In this document: positions 8,295 through 15,999 of the stretch, one piece after another | How the letters are laid out: each line of letters begins with the position of its first letter | Numbering within the stretch: position 1 is the first letter of the stretch | DNA from: JBBPZA01 sp963728925 | Lineage (GTDB): Bacteria; Actinomycetota; Thermoleophilia; Solirubrobacterales; Solirubrobacteraceae | Direction: 5' to 3' | Length of the DNA stretch: 64,000 nucleotides | Assembly: GCA_963728925.1 (NCBI GenBank) | Contig: CAVSMB010000025.1 | Span: 91,552 to 155,551, forward strand | Position numbers and translations under genes: made by a program | The notes under the pieces: model-generated | The model's database searches: none | What the model was told of the DNA's origin: nothing | What the model saw: the letters and a program-made list of their open reading frames with translations, nothing else

Positions 8295-8729
8295 TCACCC
8301 ACAGGCGCGCTCCAGGCCGTCGAGCGCCTCATCGAGCTGCCGGCGCGCGGCGCGCCGGAAGAACATGCCGCCCAGCCTCGCGGTGCCGCGCAGGCGCCGG
8401 CACAGCACGAGCGTCACCCGCGTCCCGCCCTCCTCGGCCTCCAGGCGCACCTCGGTGACCGCCTCGGCCAGGACCTTCTCGAAGGGCGTGTCCGCGAGCT
8501 GCTGGCTCCAGCGGCGCAGGTGCGGCGCCTCGGACTCCTCCAGGCGCTGGTCGGCGCGAACCGCGCGGCCCTTCTGGGTCCGCAGCACCTCGGTCCAGCG
8601 CCTGCGCCCCACGTCCTCGACGCGCTGCACGCGCGGCCACCAGCGCGGGAGGTGGTAGGGGTCAGCGACGACGTCCCACACCGCCGCCGGCTGGGCTCCG
8701 ACCACGCGGCTTCGGCGTGTCGCGGGCAC
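8295..8729 (-). CDS. SRPBCC (polyketide cyclase/START-like) family protein
   Basis: 144 residues with a GTG start three bases after the apt stop. The sequence follows the SRPBCC pattern: an N-terminal strand RSRVVGAQPAAVWDVVADPY, then LPRWWPRVQRVEDV, and a long C-terminal helix from about 118 (MFFRRAARRQLDEALDGLE). These proteins form a helix-grip cavity that binds hydrophobic ligands. The stop lies one base before the ATG of the AGPS-like oxidase, so the two are probably translated together and may share a lipid substrate. The ligand is unknown. Confidence 0.82.
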   Translation of the reverse strand: MPATRRSRVVGAQPAAVWDVVADPYHLPRWWPRVQRVEDVGRRRWTEVLRTQKGRAVRADQRLEESEAPHLRRWSQQLADTPFEKVLAEAVTEVRLEAEEGGTRVTLVLCRRLRGTARLGGMFFRRAARRQLDEALDGLERACG

Positions 8730-8732
8730 GGG

Positions 8733-9272
8733 CTACGCCTCGTCGTAGGCCACGAGCGAGTGCACGTCGAACGGCGCCAGGCGCCGGCGGCCGCCGAGGA
8801 AGGCGAGCTCGACGAGGAACGCGCAGCCCGCGACGGTGGCGCCGCGCTGCTCGACGAGGTCGCACAGCGCCCGCGCGGTGCCGCCGGTCGCGAGCAGGTC
8901 ATCGTGGAGCAGCACGCGCTCGCCGTGCGAGAACGCGTCGGCGTGCATCTCCAGCGCGTCGACCCCGTATTCGAGGATGTACTGCGCGCTGACCTTCGGG
9001 CTGTGGGGCAGCTTGCCCGGCTTGCGCGCCGGGACGAAGCCCGCGCCGATCCGCTCGGCGAGCGCCGCTCCGAGGATGAAGCCGCGAGCCTCCGCCGCGA
9101 GCACGTAGTCGACGTCCAGCGGGCGCGCGTAGGCCGCGAGCGCGTCGACGGCGGCCGACATCGCCGCCGGGTCGAGCAGCAACGGGGTGATGTCCTTGAA
9201 GACGATGCCCGGCTCGGGGAAGTCGAGGATGTCGCGGATGCGCGCCCGCAGGTCGACGCCGGCCCCCGTCAT
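8733..9272 (-). CDS. apt: Adenine phosphoribosyltransferase
   Basis: Converts adenine and PRPP to AMP in purine salvage. The 179-residue product starts at DLRARIRDILDFPEPGIVFK and carries the PRPP-binding loop VLLHDDLLATGGTA at about 120-133, plus AAEARGFILG and the basic loop RKPGKLPH. ATG at 9272 overlaps the TGA of the upstream MerR-family gene, an ATGA coupling. The frame stays open for another 700 bp upstream, but that part is antiparallel to the conserved reading frame of ftsR and is not coding. Length and motifs are normal for the family. Confidence 0.96.
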   Translation of the reverse strand: MTGAGVDLRARIRDILDFPEPGIVFKDITPLLLDPAAMSAAVDALAAYARPLDVDYVLAAEARGFILGAALAERIGAGFVPARKPGKLPHSPKVSAQYILEYGVDALEMHADAFSHGERVLLHDDLLATGGTARALCDLVEQRGATVAGCAFLVELAFLGGRRRLAPFDVHSLVAYDEA

Positions 9273-10051
9273 CCGGCGATGCGCCGCAGGTCCCGGATCA
9301 GCAGCAGGTGCTTGAGGTGCGTCGCCACCGCCGCGAGGTTCTCGAGCGTCTCGATCGCCTCCCGCCGGCGGTCGGGATTCCGCGACCGCAGGGCCGGGGC
9401 GAGGATGTTCTGCAGCAGGGCGGCCTCGCGGTCGGCCGAGGTCCGGAAGACCTTGAGGTTGCGCCCGGCGACGCCGAAGCGCGCAAGCTCCGCGACCGCG
9501 CGGACGATCTCGCGCTCGGTCTCGTCGTAGGAGGTGACCCCGGCCCGCACCTCGCCCTTGATGACCCCGTACTCCTCGAGCTCGCGCACGAGCCTGGCGT
9601 CGGCGCCGGTCTCCTCCAGGAGCGTCTCCAGCGACTGCAGCGCGCCCCGCTCGCGGACCGTCACCCCCTGGCGCCGCAGCGCTTGGGCGCGCCCGTCGGG
9701 GCGCGAGCTGCGCGGGGCCTCGTCGTCGTCGGCGGTGCGGCCCGAGGCCAGCTCCTGACGGATCACCCGCAGCGGGAGGAACTCGTCGCGCTGCAGGCGC
9801 AGGACGGTGCGCAGGCGGGTCACGTCGCTGGCCGAGTACAGGCGGTAGCCGCCCGCCGTGCGGCGCGGGGCGACGAGCTTCTGGTCCTCCAGGTAGCGCA
9901 GCTTGGAGATCGAGATGTCGGGGAACTCCTGCTGCAGGGTCTTGCACACCGCGCCGATGGTCATCGACTTCTGGGCGCGGCGGGCGACCTCGGCGTCCGC
10001 CGCGGCCGGGTCGGGCAGCTCGAGCTCGGGCGGGATGACGCTGCCGCTCAC
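9269..10051 (-). CDS. ftsR: MerR-family transcriptional regulator, FtsR-like
   Basis: 260 residues. The N-terminal winged HTH (about 30-105) reads MTIGAVCKTLQQEFPDISIS then KLRYLEDQKLVAPRRTAGGY and LYSASDVTRLRTVLRLQRD, followed by a long C-terminal helical domain. It lacks the cysteines of metal-sensing MerR proteins. This architecture and its position directly after a GarA-type FHA gene match the mycobacterial Rv1827-Rv1828 pair. Rv1828 and its corynebacterial relative FtsR control ftsZ and growth genes. The GTG start at 10051 overlaps the garA TGA. Regulation of ftsZ here is inference; ftsZ is not in the window. Confidence 0.85.
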   Translation of the reverse strand: MSGSVIPPELELPDPAAADAEVARRAQKSMTIGAVCKTLQQEFPDISISKLRYLEDQKLVAPRRTAGGYRLYSASDVTRLRTVLRLQRDEFLPLRVIRQELASGRTADDDEAPRSSRPDGRAQALRRQGVTVRERGALQSLETLLEETGADARLVRELEEYGVIKGEVRAGVTSYDETEREIVRAVAELARFGVAGRNLKVFRTSADREAALLQNILAPALRSRNPDRRREAIETLENLAAVATHLKHLLLIRDLRRIAG

Positions 10052-10521
10052 TTGGATCGATAGGTCAGCTTGTACTTGCCGACCTGCAGCTCGTCGCCAT
10101 CGGCGAGGTGGTGGGACTCCACGCGCTGGCGGTTGACGTAGGTCCCGTTCAGCGAGCCGCAGTCGTCGAGCCAGTAGTCCGCGCCGCGCCGAACGAGGAT
10201 CGCGTGGTCGCGCGAGACGGTGACGTCGTCGAGGAAGATCCCCGCGTCGGGGCGACGCCCGATGGCGACCCGGTCGTCGGCCAGCGCGAAGCTCTCCCCC
10301 GTGCGACCGCCGCCCGAGCGGATGACCAGCGCGGCGCCCTCCTCGGCGACGACCTCATCGAGCTCGATCGGCTCGATCTCGCCGGTCTCGCCGATGCGGT
10401 AGGTCGTGGTGGTCGTCTCCTCGCCGCGCTCGGGGTCGCCGCCGAGGAACGCGCCACACTTCGCGCAGTAGCTGGCCCCGTCGGGGTTGACGAAGCCGCA
10501 TTCCGGACAGTGGCTCGCCAT
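10048..10521 (-). CDS. garA: GarA-type FHA protein with N-terminal zinc ribbon
   Basis: 157 residues. Residues 5-23 form a zinc ribbon (CPECGF...YCAKCG). A threonine-rich EETTTTTYRIGE follows at about 34-45, in the position of the kinase-phosphorylated ETTS motif of mycobacterial GarA. The FHA domain occupies about 75-155 with GRRPDAGIFLDDVTVSRDHA and SLNGTYVN supplying the phosphothreonine-binding Arg, Ser, His and Asn. GarA binds its own phosphorylated N-terminus and controls 2-oxoglutarate/glutamate metabolism under Ser/Thr kinases. Mycobacterial GarA lacks the zinc ribbon. The gene is coupled to ftsR by a 4-nt overlap. Equivalence in function is inferred. Confidence 0.87.
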   Translation of the reverse strand: MASHCPECGFVNPDGASYCAKCGAFLGGDPERGEETTTTTYRIGETGEIEPIELDEVVAEEGAALVIRSGGGRTGESFALADDRVAIGRRPDAGIFLDDVTVSRDHAILVRRGADYWLDDCGSLNGTYVNRQRVESHHLADGDELQVGKYKLTYRSK

Positions 10522-10558
10522 CGCGCCCGCTCCTCCTCTCGTCTGCGGCGGCCGCCGC

Positions 10559-10813
10559 CTACTCCTCGGCCTCGGCCGGGACGCGCCCGGCGAGGATGTC
10601 GGTCAGGCGGTCGACGTCGGCCCCGCTGATCACCGCCTCACCGCTGTCGTGCTTGCGCCGCAGCCGGTTGACGAGCTCGGCGCGCAGGATGTCGATCTTG
10701 CCGTGCAGGATGCGCCGCCGGTAGGAGACCTCCATCTCTTCTTCCGTGAGCTGCTGGATGAGGTCCTTGAGCTCCTCGTCCGTGAGGGCTCCCAGGTCCG
10801 GGAACGTGTCCAT
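10559..10813 (-). CDS. RsiG-like anti-sigma/c-di-GMP-binding protein
   Basis: 84 acidic, helical residues from the ATG at 10813. The motif E26-x3-S30-x2-R33-x3-H37-x3-D41 within EMEVSYRRRILHGKIDILRA closely matches the RsiG signature E-x3-S-x2-R-x3-Q-x3-D used to bind c-di-GMP and hold a WhiG-type sigma factor; only Gln is replaced by His. There is a single motif copy, as in early-branching actinobacterial RsiG proteins that act as homodimers, whereas Streptomyces RsiG has two copies. The N-terminal LTDEELKDLIQQLTEEE helix fits an antiparallel coiled coil. No whiG gene is in the window. It sits 37 bp upstream of garA on the same strand. Confidence 0.75.
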   Translation of the reverse strand: MDTFPDLGALTDEELKDLIQQLTEEEMEVSYRRRILHGKIDILRAELVNRLRRKHDSGEAVISGADVDRLTDILAGRVPAEAEE

Positions 10814-10888
10814 TGCGTCTCCTCTGCGATGCCGCGTGGGGCCGAACGAGGCGCGAGTATAGCCCCGCAGACGCATCGGGGATCAAGC

Positions 10889-11578
10889 TCAAGTAGAGGG
10901 TCGGCTCCTGAGTTGCGCGACGCCATCGCGCAGGTACATCGCCGTGGAGACCCAGGCCAGGGCGAGGCCCACGTAGAGCCCGAGCAGCGCGAGCACGCGC
11001 ACGTCGAGCATCGCCCAGCACGGAGCCGACAAGGTCCAGAACACTCCGATGCGCCCGGGCCAGTTGATCTTCAGGTCCAGGCCGCGGGTCAGGACGACGC
11101 GCGCGAGCGCGACCATCAGAAGCTCGCGGGCGACGAGGGCGGCGATCGCCCAGCGCGGCAGCGTCTGGAAGTGCCAGCAGACGACCAGGCCGGCGACGAC
11201 GAGCAGCCGGTCGACGAGCGGGTCGATGATCGCTCCCAGGCGGCTGTACTGACCCGTGACCCGTGCGGTGATCCCGTCCAGGTAGTCGCTGACCCCGAGC
11301 GTGAAGTACAGCACCGCGCCCGCGACCGTCGTGCCGTCGCCGGAGAAGAAAGCGACCACGAGGAAGACGGGGATCCCGAGGAAGCGGAGGGCGACGAGCA
11401 GGTTGGGCAGCGTCCACGGGTGCAGCGGGCTGCCCGCGAGCGTCTCGGGCGGTGGCGGCCCCGAGCGGTCGAGCCCGAAGAGGCGGCGGAGGGTGAGGCG
11501 GGCGCGCTCGGCGCCCTCGCGGGCCCGCTCGCCGCTGGTCGGCTGGCGCCCCGCCCCGTCTACGGGAGGCTTCGCCAC
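10889..11578 (-). CDS. pgsA: CDP-alcohol phosphatidyltransferase (PgsA-like)
   Basis: 229 residues with several membrane helices. The CDP-alcohol signature D-x2-D-G-x2-A-R-x8-G-x3-D-x3-D is complete in DYLDGITARVTGQYSRLGAI followed by IDPLVDR. It transfers a phosphatidyl group from CDP-diacylglycerol to an alcohol, probably glycerol-3-phosphate, giving the precursor of phosphatidylglycerol; a cardiolipin-synthase role cannot be excluded. CdsA, which makes the CDP-diacylglycerol, is encoded at 45575-46477. I chose GTG at 11578, which overlaps the proS 3' end by 19 bp and starts just before an Arg-rich segment. A later start would shorten only this hydrophilic leader. Confidence 0.88.
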   Translation of the reverse strand: MAKPPVDGAGRQPTSGERAREGAERARLTLRRLFGLDRSGPPPPETLAGSPLHPWTLPNLLVALRFLGIPVFLVVAFFSGDGTTVAGAVLYFTLGVSDYLDGITARVTGQYSRLGAIIDPLVDRLLVVAGLVVCWHFQTLPRWAIAALVARELLMVALARVVLTRGLDLKINWPGRIGVFWTLSAPCWAMLDVRVLALLGLYVGLALAWVSTAMYLRDGVAQLRSRPST

Positions 11579-13242
11579 AGCCCCGCGACCGCCTCGGCGG
11601 CGCCGTCGAGCGGGACGGTGCGCTGCTCCTGGCCGCGGCGGACCTGAACCTCGAGCTCGCCCGAGGTCTTCGTGCGACGCCCGACGGTGACCCGCAGCGG
11701 GCAGCCGAGCAGCTCGGCGTCGGCGAACTTCTCCCCTGGGCCGGCGTCGCGGTCGTCGAGCAGCACGTCGAGCCCGAGCGCTCCAAGCTCGTGGTAGATC
11801 ACCTCGGCGAGCGCGAGCTCCTCGCTCCCGGGCTTGCCCAGCGCGACGACCTCGACGTCGAAGGGGGCGAGCGAGCGCGGCCAGGAGATCCCCTGCTCGT
11901 CGGCGTACTGCTCGATGGCCGCCGCGCAGATCCGCGCCGGGCCGATGCCGTAGGAGCCCATCCACACCAGCTGCTCGCTGCCGTCGACGTCGACGAACGT
12001 CGCGCCCAGGGGCTCGGAGTAGCGCGTCCCGAGCTTGAAGATGTTGCCGACCTCGATGGCGGCCTCGATGCGGATCGGGTTGCCGTCGACGGTGTCGCCC
12101 ACCTCCACGCGGCGCACGTCGGCGCGCTCGGCGGCGAAGTCGCGCCCCGGCACCACGCCGCGGAGGTGGCTGTCGGGCGCGTTGGCGCCGCTCACGTACG
12201 CGCCGTCGGCGACCGCCTCGTCGAGGACGATCTCCAGGTCGGCGCCCACCGGCCCGATGGAGCCGGGCGGCCCGATGCGCTCCTCGACCTCCTCGGGCCG
12301 GGCCGGGCGAAACGCCGCTCCCAGCGCGTTCTGGAGCTTGATCTCGTTGACGCGATGGTCGCCGCGGACGACGACCATGACCATCCCGCGCTCCTCGACG
12401 ACCACCGGGAAGGCCTTCAGCAGCGCACCGGCCGACACGTCGAGGGCGGACGCGACCTCGTCGATGGTCGTGAGGCCCGGGGTCGGGACCTCGACCGGGG
12501 CGTCGAGGCGCTCGGGGAGGGTCACCCGCTGCGCGTCGGCGCGCGCGATCTCGACGTTGGCGGCGTACCCCGGCGCCAGCGCGACCTCGTTCTCGCCGGC
12601 CGGGCAGGGCGCCATGTACTCGTGGGCGCCCAGGCCGCCCATCATCCCCACGTCGGACTCGACCCGGTACCACTCCAGCCCGGCTCGGTCGAAGATGCGG
12701 TCGTAGGCCTCGATGTGCTTCTCGTAGGACGCCTGCAGGCCCTCGGCGTCGCGGTCGAAGGAGTACGCGTCCTTCATGACGAACTCCCGCGTCCGCAGGA
12801 CCCCGGCCCGCGGTCGCGGCTCGTCGCGCTCCTTGGTCTGGATGTGGTAGAGGATCATCGGGAGTTGGCGGTAGGAGCGCACGGACTGCGCGACGTGCCC
12901 GGTGATGACCTCCTCATGGGTCATGGCCAGCACGAGCTCGGCGTCCTTGCGGTCGCGCAGCTTGAAGAGCTCGTCGATGTCATAGCGGCCGGTCCGCTTC
13001 CACGGCTCGGCGGGCAGCAGGACGGGCATCGACAGCTCCTGCCCACCGATCGCGTCCATCTCCTCGCGGATGATCTGGGCGGCGCGCTGGTGGGCGCGCC
13101 AGCCAGCCGGCAGATAGGACCACAGGCCGGCGCCGACCTGCCGGATCAGGCCGGCGCGGACCATCAGCCGGTGCGAGACCGCCTGCGCGTCGGCCGGCGC
13201 CTCGCGCTCGGTCGGGAGGAAGTAGTGGGAGAGGCGCGTCAC
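11560..13242 (-). CDS. proS: Prolyl-tRNA synthetase, bacterial type
   Basis: Charges tRNA-Pro with proline. 560 residues from the GTG at 13242, immediately before the conserved TRLSHYFLPTERE. Class II motifs are visible: motif 2 in the region of MILYHIQTKERDEPRPRAGV-LRTREFVMKDAYSF and motif 3 in GSYGIGPAR. The editing insertion (YbaK-like, roughly 225-390) begins TTIDEVASALDVSAGALLKA. The anticodon-binding domain is C-terminal. In many bacteria proS lies just after ispG in the dxr-rseP-ispG-proS series. Here a 4.7-kb insertion separates them. Confidence 0.96.
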   Translation of the reverse strand: MTRLSHYFLPTEREAPADAQAVSHRLMVRAGLIRQVGAGLWSYLPAGWRAHQRAAQIIREEMDAIGGQELSMPVLLPAEPWKRTGRYDIDELFKLRDRKDAELVLAMTHEEVITGHVAQSVRSYRQLPMILYHIQTKERDEPRPRAGVLRTREFVMKDAYSFDRDAEGLQASYEKHIEAYDRIFDRAGLEWYRVESDVGMMGGLGAHEYMAPCPAGENEVALAPGYAANVEIARADAQRVTLPERLDAPVEVPTPGLTTIDEVASALDVSAGALLKAFPVVVEERGMVMVVVRGDHRVNEIKLQNALGAAFRPARPEEVEERIGPPGSIGPVGADLEIVLDEAVADGAYVSGANAPDSHLRGVVPGRDFAAERADVRRVEVGDTVDGNPIRIEAAIEVGNIFKLGTRYSEPLGATFVDVDGSEQLVWMGSYGIGPARICAAAIEQYADEQGISWPRSLAPFDVEVVALGKPGSEELALAEVIYHELGALGLDVLLDDRDAGPGEKFADAELLGCPLRVTVGRRTKTSGELEVQVRRGQEQRTVPLDGAAEAVAGLWRSLP

Positions 13243-13277
13243 GGCGCGAAGCCTACGGTCTCGCGTGGCGCCCGGCC

Positions 13278-13712
13278 CTAGGATGGCCCGCCGGGAGCGA
13301 ATCCGGGCTTCCAGCCTGCCCAGCGCTCCGCGAGCCTGCCGTCCGCGATGCGGAAGATCACGATGGCTCGCAGCTCGACCGGCCGGCCGTTGGGTGGCCG
13401 GCCGAACATCGGGCCGGTGTTGGTGCCGCGCAGCGTCCACCGGACCACGACCCGATCCGCCTCGGCGACCAGCTCATCGATCGTGAACCGGAGGTCCGGA
13501 TGCGCGCCGTGCATCGTGGTCACCACGTATTCGGCGCCTTGCGCGCCGGCGGGCTGTCCGGGCAGCGGATCGTGGTCCAGGAAGTCCGGGGCCACCAGGT
13601 CGCGCATCGCGGTCGCGTCCCCGGAGGGGATCACCTCTTCGAACACGCGGCGGACCAGGGCCTTGTTGGCGTCGAGCGTCACGGTGCCTCCTGTTGTCTG
13701 TTGGGCGCTCAT
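13278..13712 (-). CDS. SnoaL-like ester cyclase/NTF2-fold protein
   Basis: 144 residues matching the SnoaL/NTF2-like fold: VRRVFEEVIPSGDATAMRDL at the N-terminus, APDFLDHDPLPGQPAG, then FTIDELVAEADRVVVRWTLR and GRPVELRAIVIFRIADGRLA. Such proteins are small alpha-beta barrels that act as cyclases, isomerases or ligand binders. The start ATG at 13712 is preceded by AGGAGGCACCGTGA-type sequence reading into TTGGGCG. It is divergent from the methyltransferase gene at 13721 with only 8 bp between start codons, so their promoters must overlap. Substrate unknown. Confidence 0.82.
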   Translation of the reverse strand: MSAQQTTGGTVTLDANKALVRRVFEEVIPSGDATAMRDLVAPDFLDHDPLPGQPAGAQGAEYVVTTMHGAHPDLRFTIDELVAEADRVVVRWTLRGTNTGPMFGRPPNGRPVELRAIVIFRIADGRLAERWAGWKPGFAPGGPS

Positions 13713-13720
13713 AGTCTGGC

Positions 13721-14467
13721 GTGAACGACTCCTCGGTCACCGTGAGCAGCGAGCCCTACACCCCCGACAACCTCCTCGACCGCCGTTCGGACCCGGCGAC
13801 GCTCGAGCTCCAGTACCGCCACGTCGCGCGCCGCGAGCGCGAGATCCTCGCGCGGCGGCTTCCGCTGCGCGCCGGCGAGGTGCTCTCGGTGGGCTGCGGG
13901 TGGCACCCGGGCCGCCACCTCTTCCCCGCGCCGGCCTTCCGCATGACCGGGATCGACTCCGACCCCGAGAAGGTCGCCGCCGTGCGCGATCGCGGCCTCG
14001 TCGACGAGGCGCTCGTCGGGCGCGCCGGCGAGCTCGACCTGCCGCCGGCGTCGTTCGACGTCGTGCTCTACCGACTCGTCCTTCACCACGTCGCCTACGC
14101 CCAGCCGCTCGAGCCTCTGTTCGCCGAGACGCGACGGCTGCTCGCGCCCGGCGGCGCGCTCGTCGCCGTCGAGCCCGGCCTCTACCACCCCGTCGGGGCC
14201 GGTCTCGCCGCGGCGAACCGCGTGGGCCTGGGGCCGTGGGTCCACGGCACCCCGGACGACGTGCCACTGTCCCCCCGGCGCCTGCTCGCGCTCGCCGCCT
14301 CGGCCGGCCTGCAGCCCGAGCTGCACGCTGTGACCTTCACGTGGCGACGGCTGCCGCCGGAGGTGCAGCGGGCGCTGTGGCCGCTCGACCGCCTAGGCTC
14401 ACGGCCACGCCTTCGGGCCGCAGGGCATACCTTGATGCTCATCGCCCGCAACTCGAAGGGCCCGTGA
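13721..14467 (+). CDS. Class I SAM-dependent methyltransferase
   Basis: 248 residues with a Rossmann methyltransferase core: motif I VLSVGCGWHPGRHLFP (about 52-67), acidic motif II GIDSDPEKV, SFDVVLYRLVLHHVAY as motif IV and LLAPGGALVAVEPGLY as motif V. The start is GTG at 13721. The unusual G-C-G-W-H motif I departs from the common D-x-G-x-G pattern. The gene is divergent from a SnoaL-like gene and followed after 16 bp by an exported glycosidase-like gene. The methyl acceptor is unknown. Confidence 0.82.
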   Translation: MNDSSVTVSSEPYTPDNLLDRRSDPATLELQYRHVARREREILARRLPLRAGEVLSVGCGWHPGRHLFPAPAFRMTGIDSDPEKVAAVRDRGLVDEALVGRAGELDLPPASFDVVLYRLVLHHVAYAQPLEPLFAETRRLLAPGGALVAVEPGLYHPVGAGLAAANRVGLGPWVHGTPDDVPLSPRRLLALAASAGLQPELHAVTFTWRRLPPEVQRALWPLDRLGSRPRLRAAGHTLMLIARNSKGP

Positions 14468-14483
14468 CGGTTTGGTGAAGACC

Positions 14484-15995
14484 ATGCGACGCACCACCAC
14501 GACCCTGATCCTCGGCGCGCTGGTCGCGCTGCTCGCCGTCGTTCCCGCCGCGAGCGCAGCGACCAGCCTCGACTCGATCTTCCAGGACGACGCGATCCTT
14601 CTCAACAGCGGCTCGGAGGCGACCCAGACCGGCCTCGACGAGATGCGCGGGCTCGGCGTGACGACCGTCCACTCGCTCGTGGTGTGGGCCCAGGTGGCGC
14701 CCCAGCGCCAGAGCCTGAAGCGGCCCAGCGGCCTCGACCCGAAGGACCCCGAGGACTATCCGCTGGAGAACTGGCGCAAGTACGACAACCTCGTTCGCCA
14801 GGCGACCGCACGCGGCATGTCAGTCATCCTCACCCCGACGACGCCGACGCCGGCGTGGGCGGGGGACTGCACGACCTCCCACCGGCGCGCGCTGTGCGTG
14901 AATCGGCCCAGCGCACGGGAGTTCGGCTTCTTCGCGGCGGCGCTGGCACGGCGCTATTCGGGCTCTTTCCCCGACCCCGAGAACCCCGGGCGGACACTGC
15001 CGCGCGTCTCGCGCTGGTCGTTCCTCAACGAGCCCAACCTGGGCGCCTGGCTGACCCCGCAGTACTCGAGGGTCAAGGGCCGGACGGTGGCCACCGGCGT
15101 CAAGATCGCCCGTGACCTGCTCACCGCCGGCCTGTCCGCGCTGCGCTCCGGCGGTCACGCCTCGGACGCGCTCTACATCGCCGAGACGGCGCCGGTTGGC
15201 GGCACGAGCGGCTCGCTGGCGACGCGCAAGAACCCGCCACGGACCTTCCTGCAGGGCCTGTTCTGCCTCACCTCTCGCGGCGGCCGGCTGATCGACTCGC
15301 GCATCGGCTGCTTCCGCAAGTACGCCCAGTTCAAGATCACGGGGATCTCCCACCACCCCTACACGCTGGGCGCTGGGGCCCCGCCCTTCGCCCGCGCGGG
15401 CAAGAACGACATCTCGATCGGCTTCCTGAGCCGGCTGACCAGCGTGCTGAGGCAGGCCGCCAAGCAGCGTCGCATCCCCAGGGCGGCCGCCAACCGCATC
15501 TACTTCACCGAGTTCGGCTACCAGACCAACCCGCCCGACGACAACTTCGGCGCCTCGTGGGCGAGGCAGGCCGAGTACCTCAACCTCGCCGACTACATCG
15601 GCTACACGACCAAGCAGGTCCGCGGCGTGGCGCAGTACGAGCTCTACGACGACCCGGCGAAGGCCAGCTTCAACACCGGGCTGCGCACGTGCCGCTCGGA
15701 GTGCGATGAGATCAAGAAGCCGAGCTACGCGGCCTACCGCACGCCGCTCTACGTCGTGCGCTCGGGCCGCCGCAACGTCCGCGTCTGGGGCTGGGTGCGC
15801 CCGGCGGCGGGACGCACCACGGTGGAGATCCTGCTCAAGACGGGTTCTAAGACCAAGCTCCTCAAGACCGTGAAGACACGTGCCAACGGGGTCCTCGACC
15901 TTCGCCTCAAGCGCGCCTCCGGCGAGTACCAGCTGCGCTGGAGCGCCGCCGGCGAGACGTTCGTCAGCCGCGGCGCGCGCGTCGCCCTGCGCTAG
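14484..15995 (+). CDS. Exported clan GH-A glycosidase-like protein
   Basis: 503 residues from ATG 14484; TTG 14472 would add four residues. The signal peptide MRRTTTTLILGALVALLAVV ends near ASAA. A TIM-barrel hydrolase of clan GH-A follows: RWSFLNEPNLGAW supplies the likely acid/base E183 in the classic N-E-P motif, and IYFTEFGYQT the likely nucleophile E343. ITGISHHPY fits another beta-strand end. The C-terminal 100 residues form a small beta domain (RRNVRVWGWVRPA...). It probably hydrolyses or transfers an extracellular glycan. The substrate is not deducible. Its 3' end is four bases from the convergent asparagine-synthase homologue. Confidence 0.78.
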   Translation: MRRTTTTLILGALVALLAVVPAASAATSLDSIFQDDAILLNSGSEATQTGLDEMRGLGVTTVHSLVVWAQVAPQRQSLKRPSGLDPKDPEDYPLENWRKYDNLVRQATARGMSVILTPTTPTPAWAGDCTTSHRRALCVNRPSAREFGFFAAALARRYSGSFPDPENPGRTLPRVSRWSFLNEPNLGAWLTPQYSRVKGRTVATGVKIARDLLTAGLSALRSGGHASDALYIAETAPVGGTSGSLATRKNPPRTFLQGLFCLTSRGGRLIDSRIGCFRKYAQFKITGISHHPYTLGAGAPPFARAGKNDISIGFLSRLTSVLRQAAKQRRIPRAAANRIYFTEFGYQTNPPDDNFGASWARQAEYLNLADYIGYTTKQVRGVAQYELYDDPAKASFNTGLRTCRSECDEIKKPSYAAYRTPLYVVRSGRRNVRVWGWVRPAAGRTTVEILLKTGSKTKLLKTVKTRANGVLDLRLKRASGEYQLRWSAAGETFVSRGARVALR

Positions 15996-15999
15996 CCGC

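Noticed and set aside
8733..9947. Single long 404-codon frame containing apt
   Set aside because: The upstream two thirds run on the same strand as ftsR in another frame and have no similarity to any protein; apt begins at 9272.
11791..13281. A 496-codon plus-strand open frame opposite proS
   Set aside because: It mirrors the proS reading frame in very GC-rich DNA and encodes low-complexity Arg/Asp/Val sequence without any family motif.
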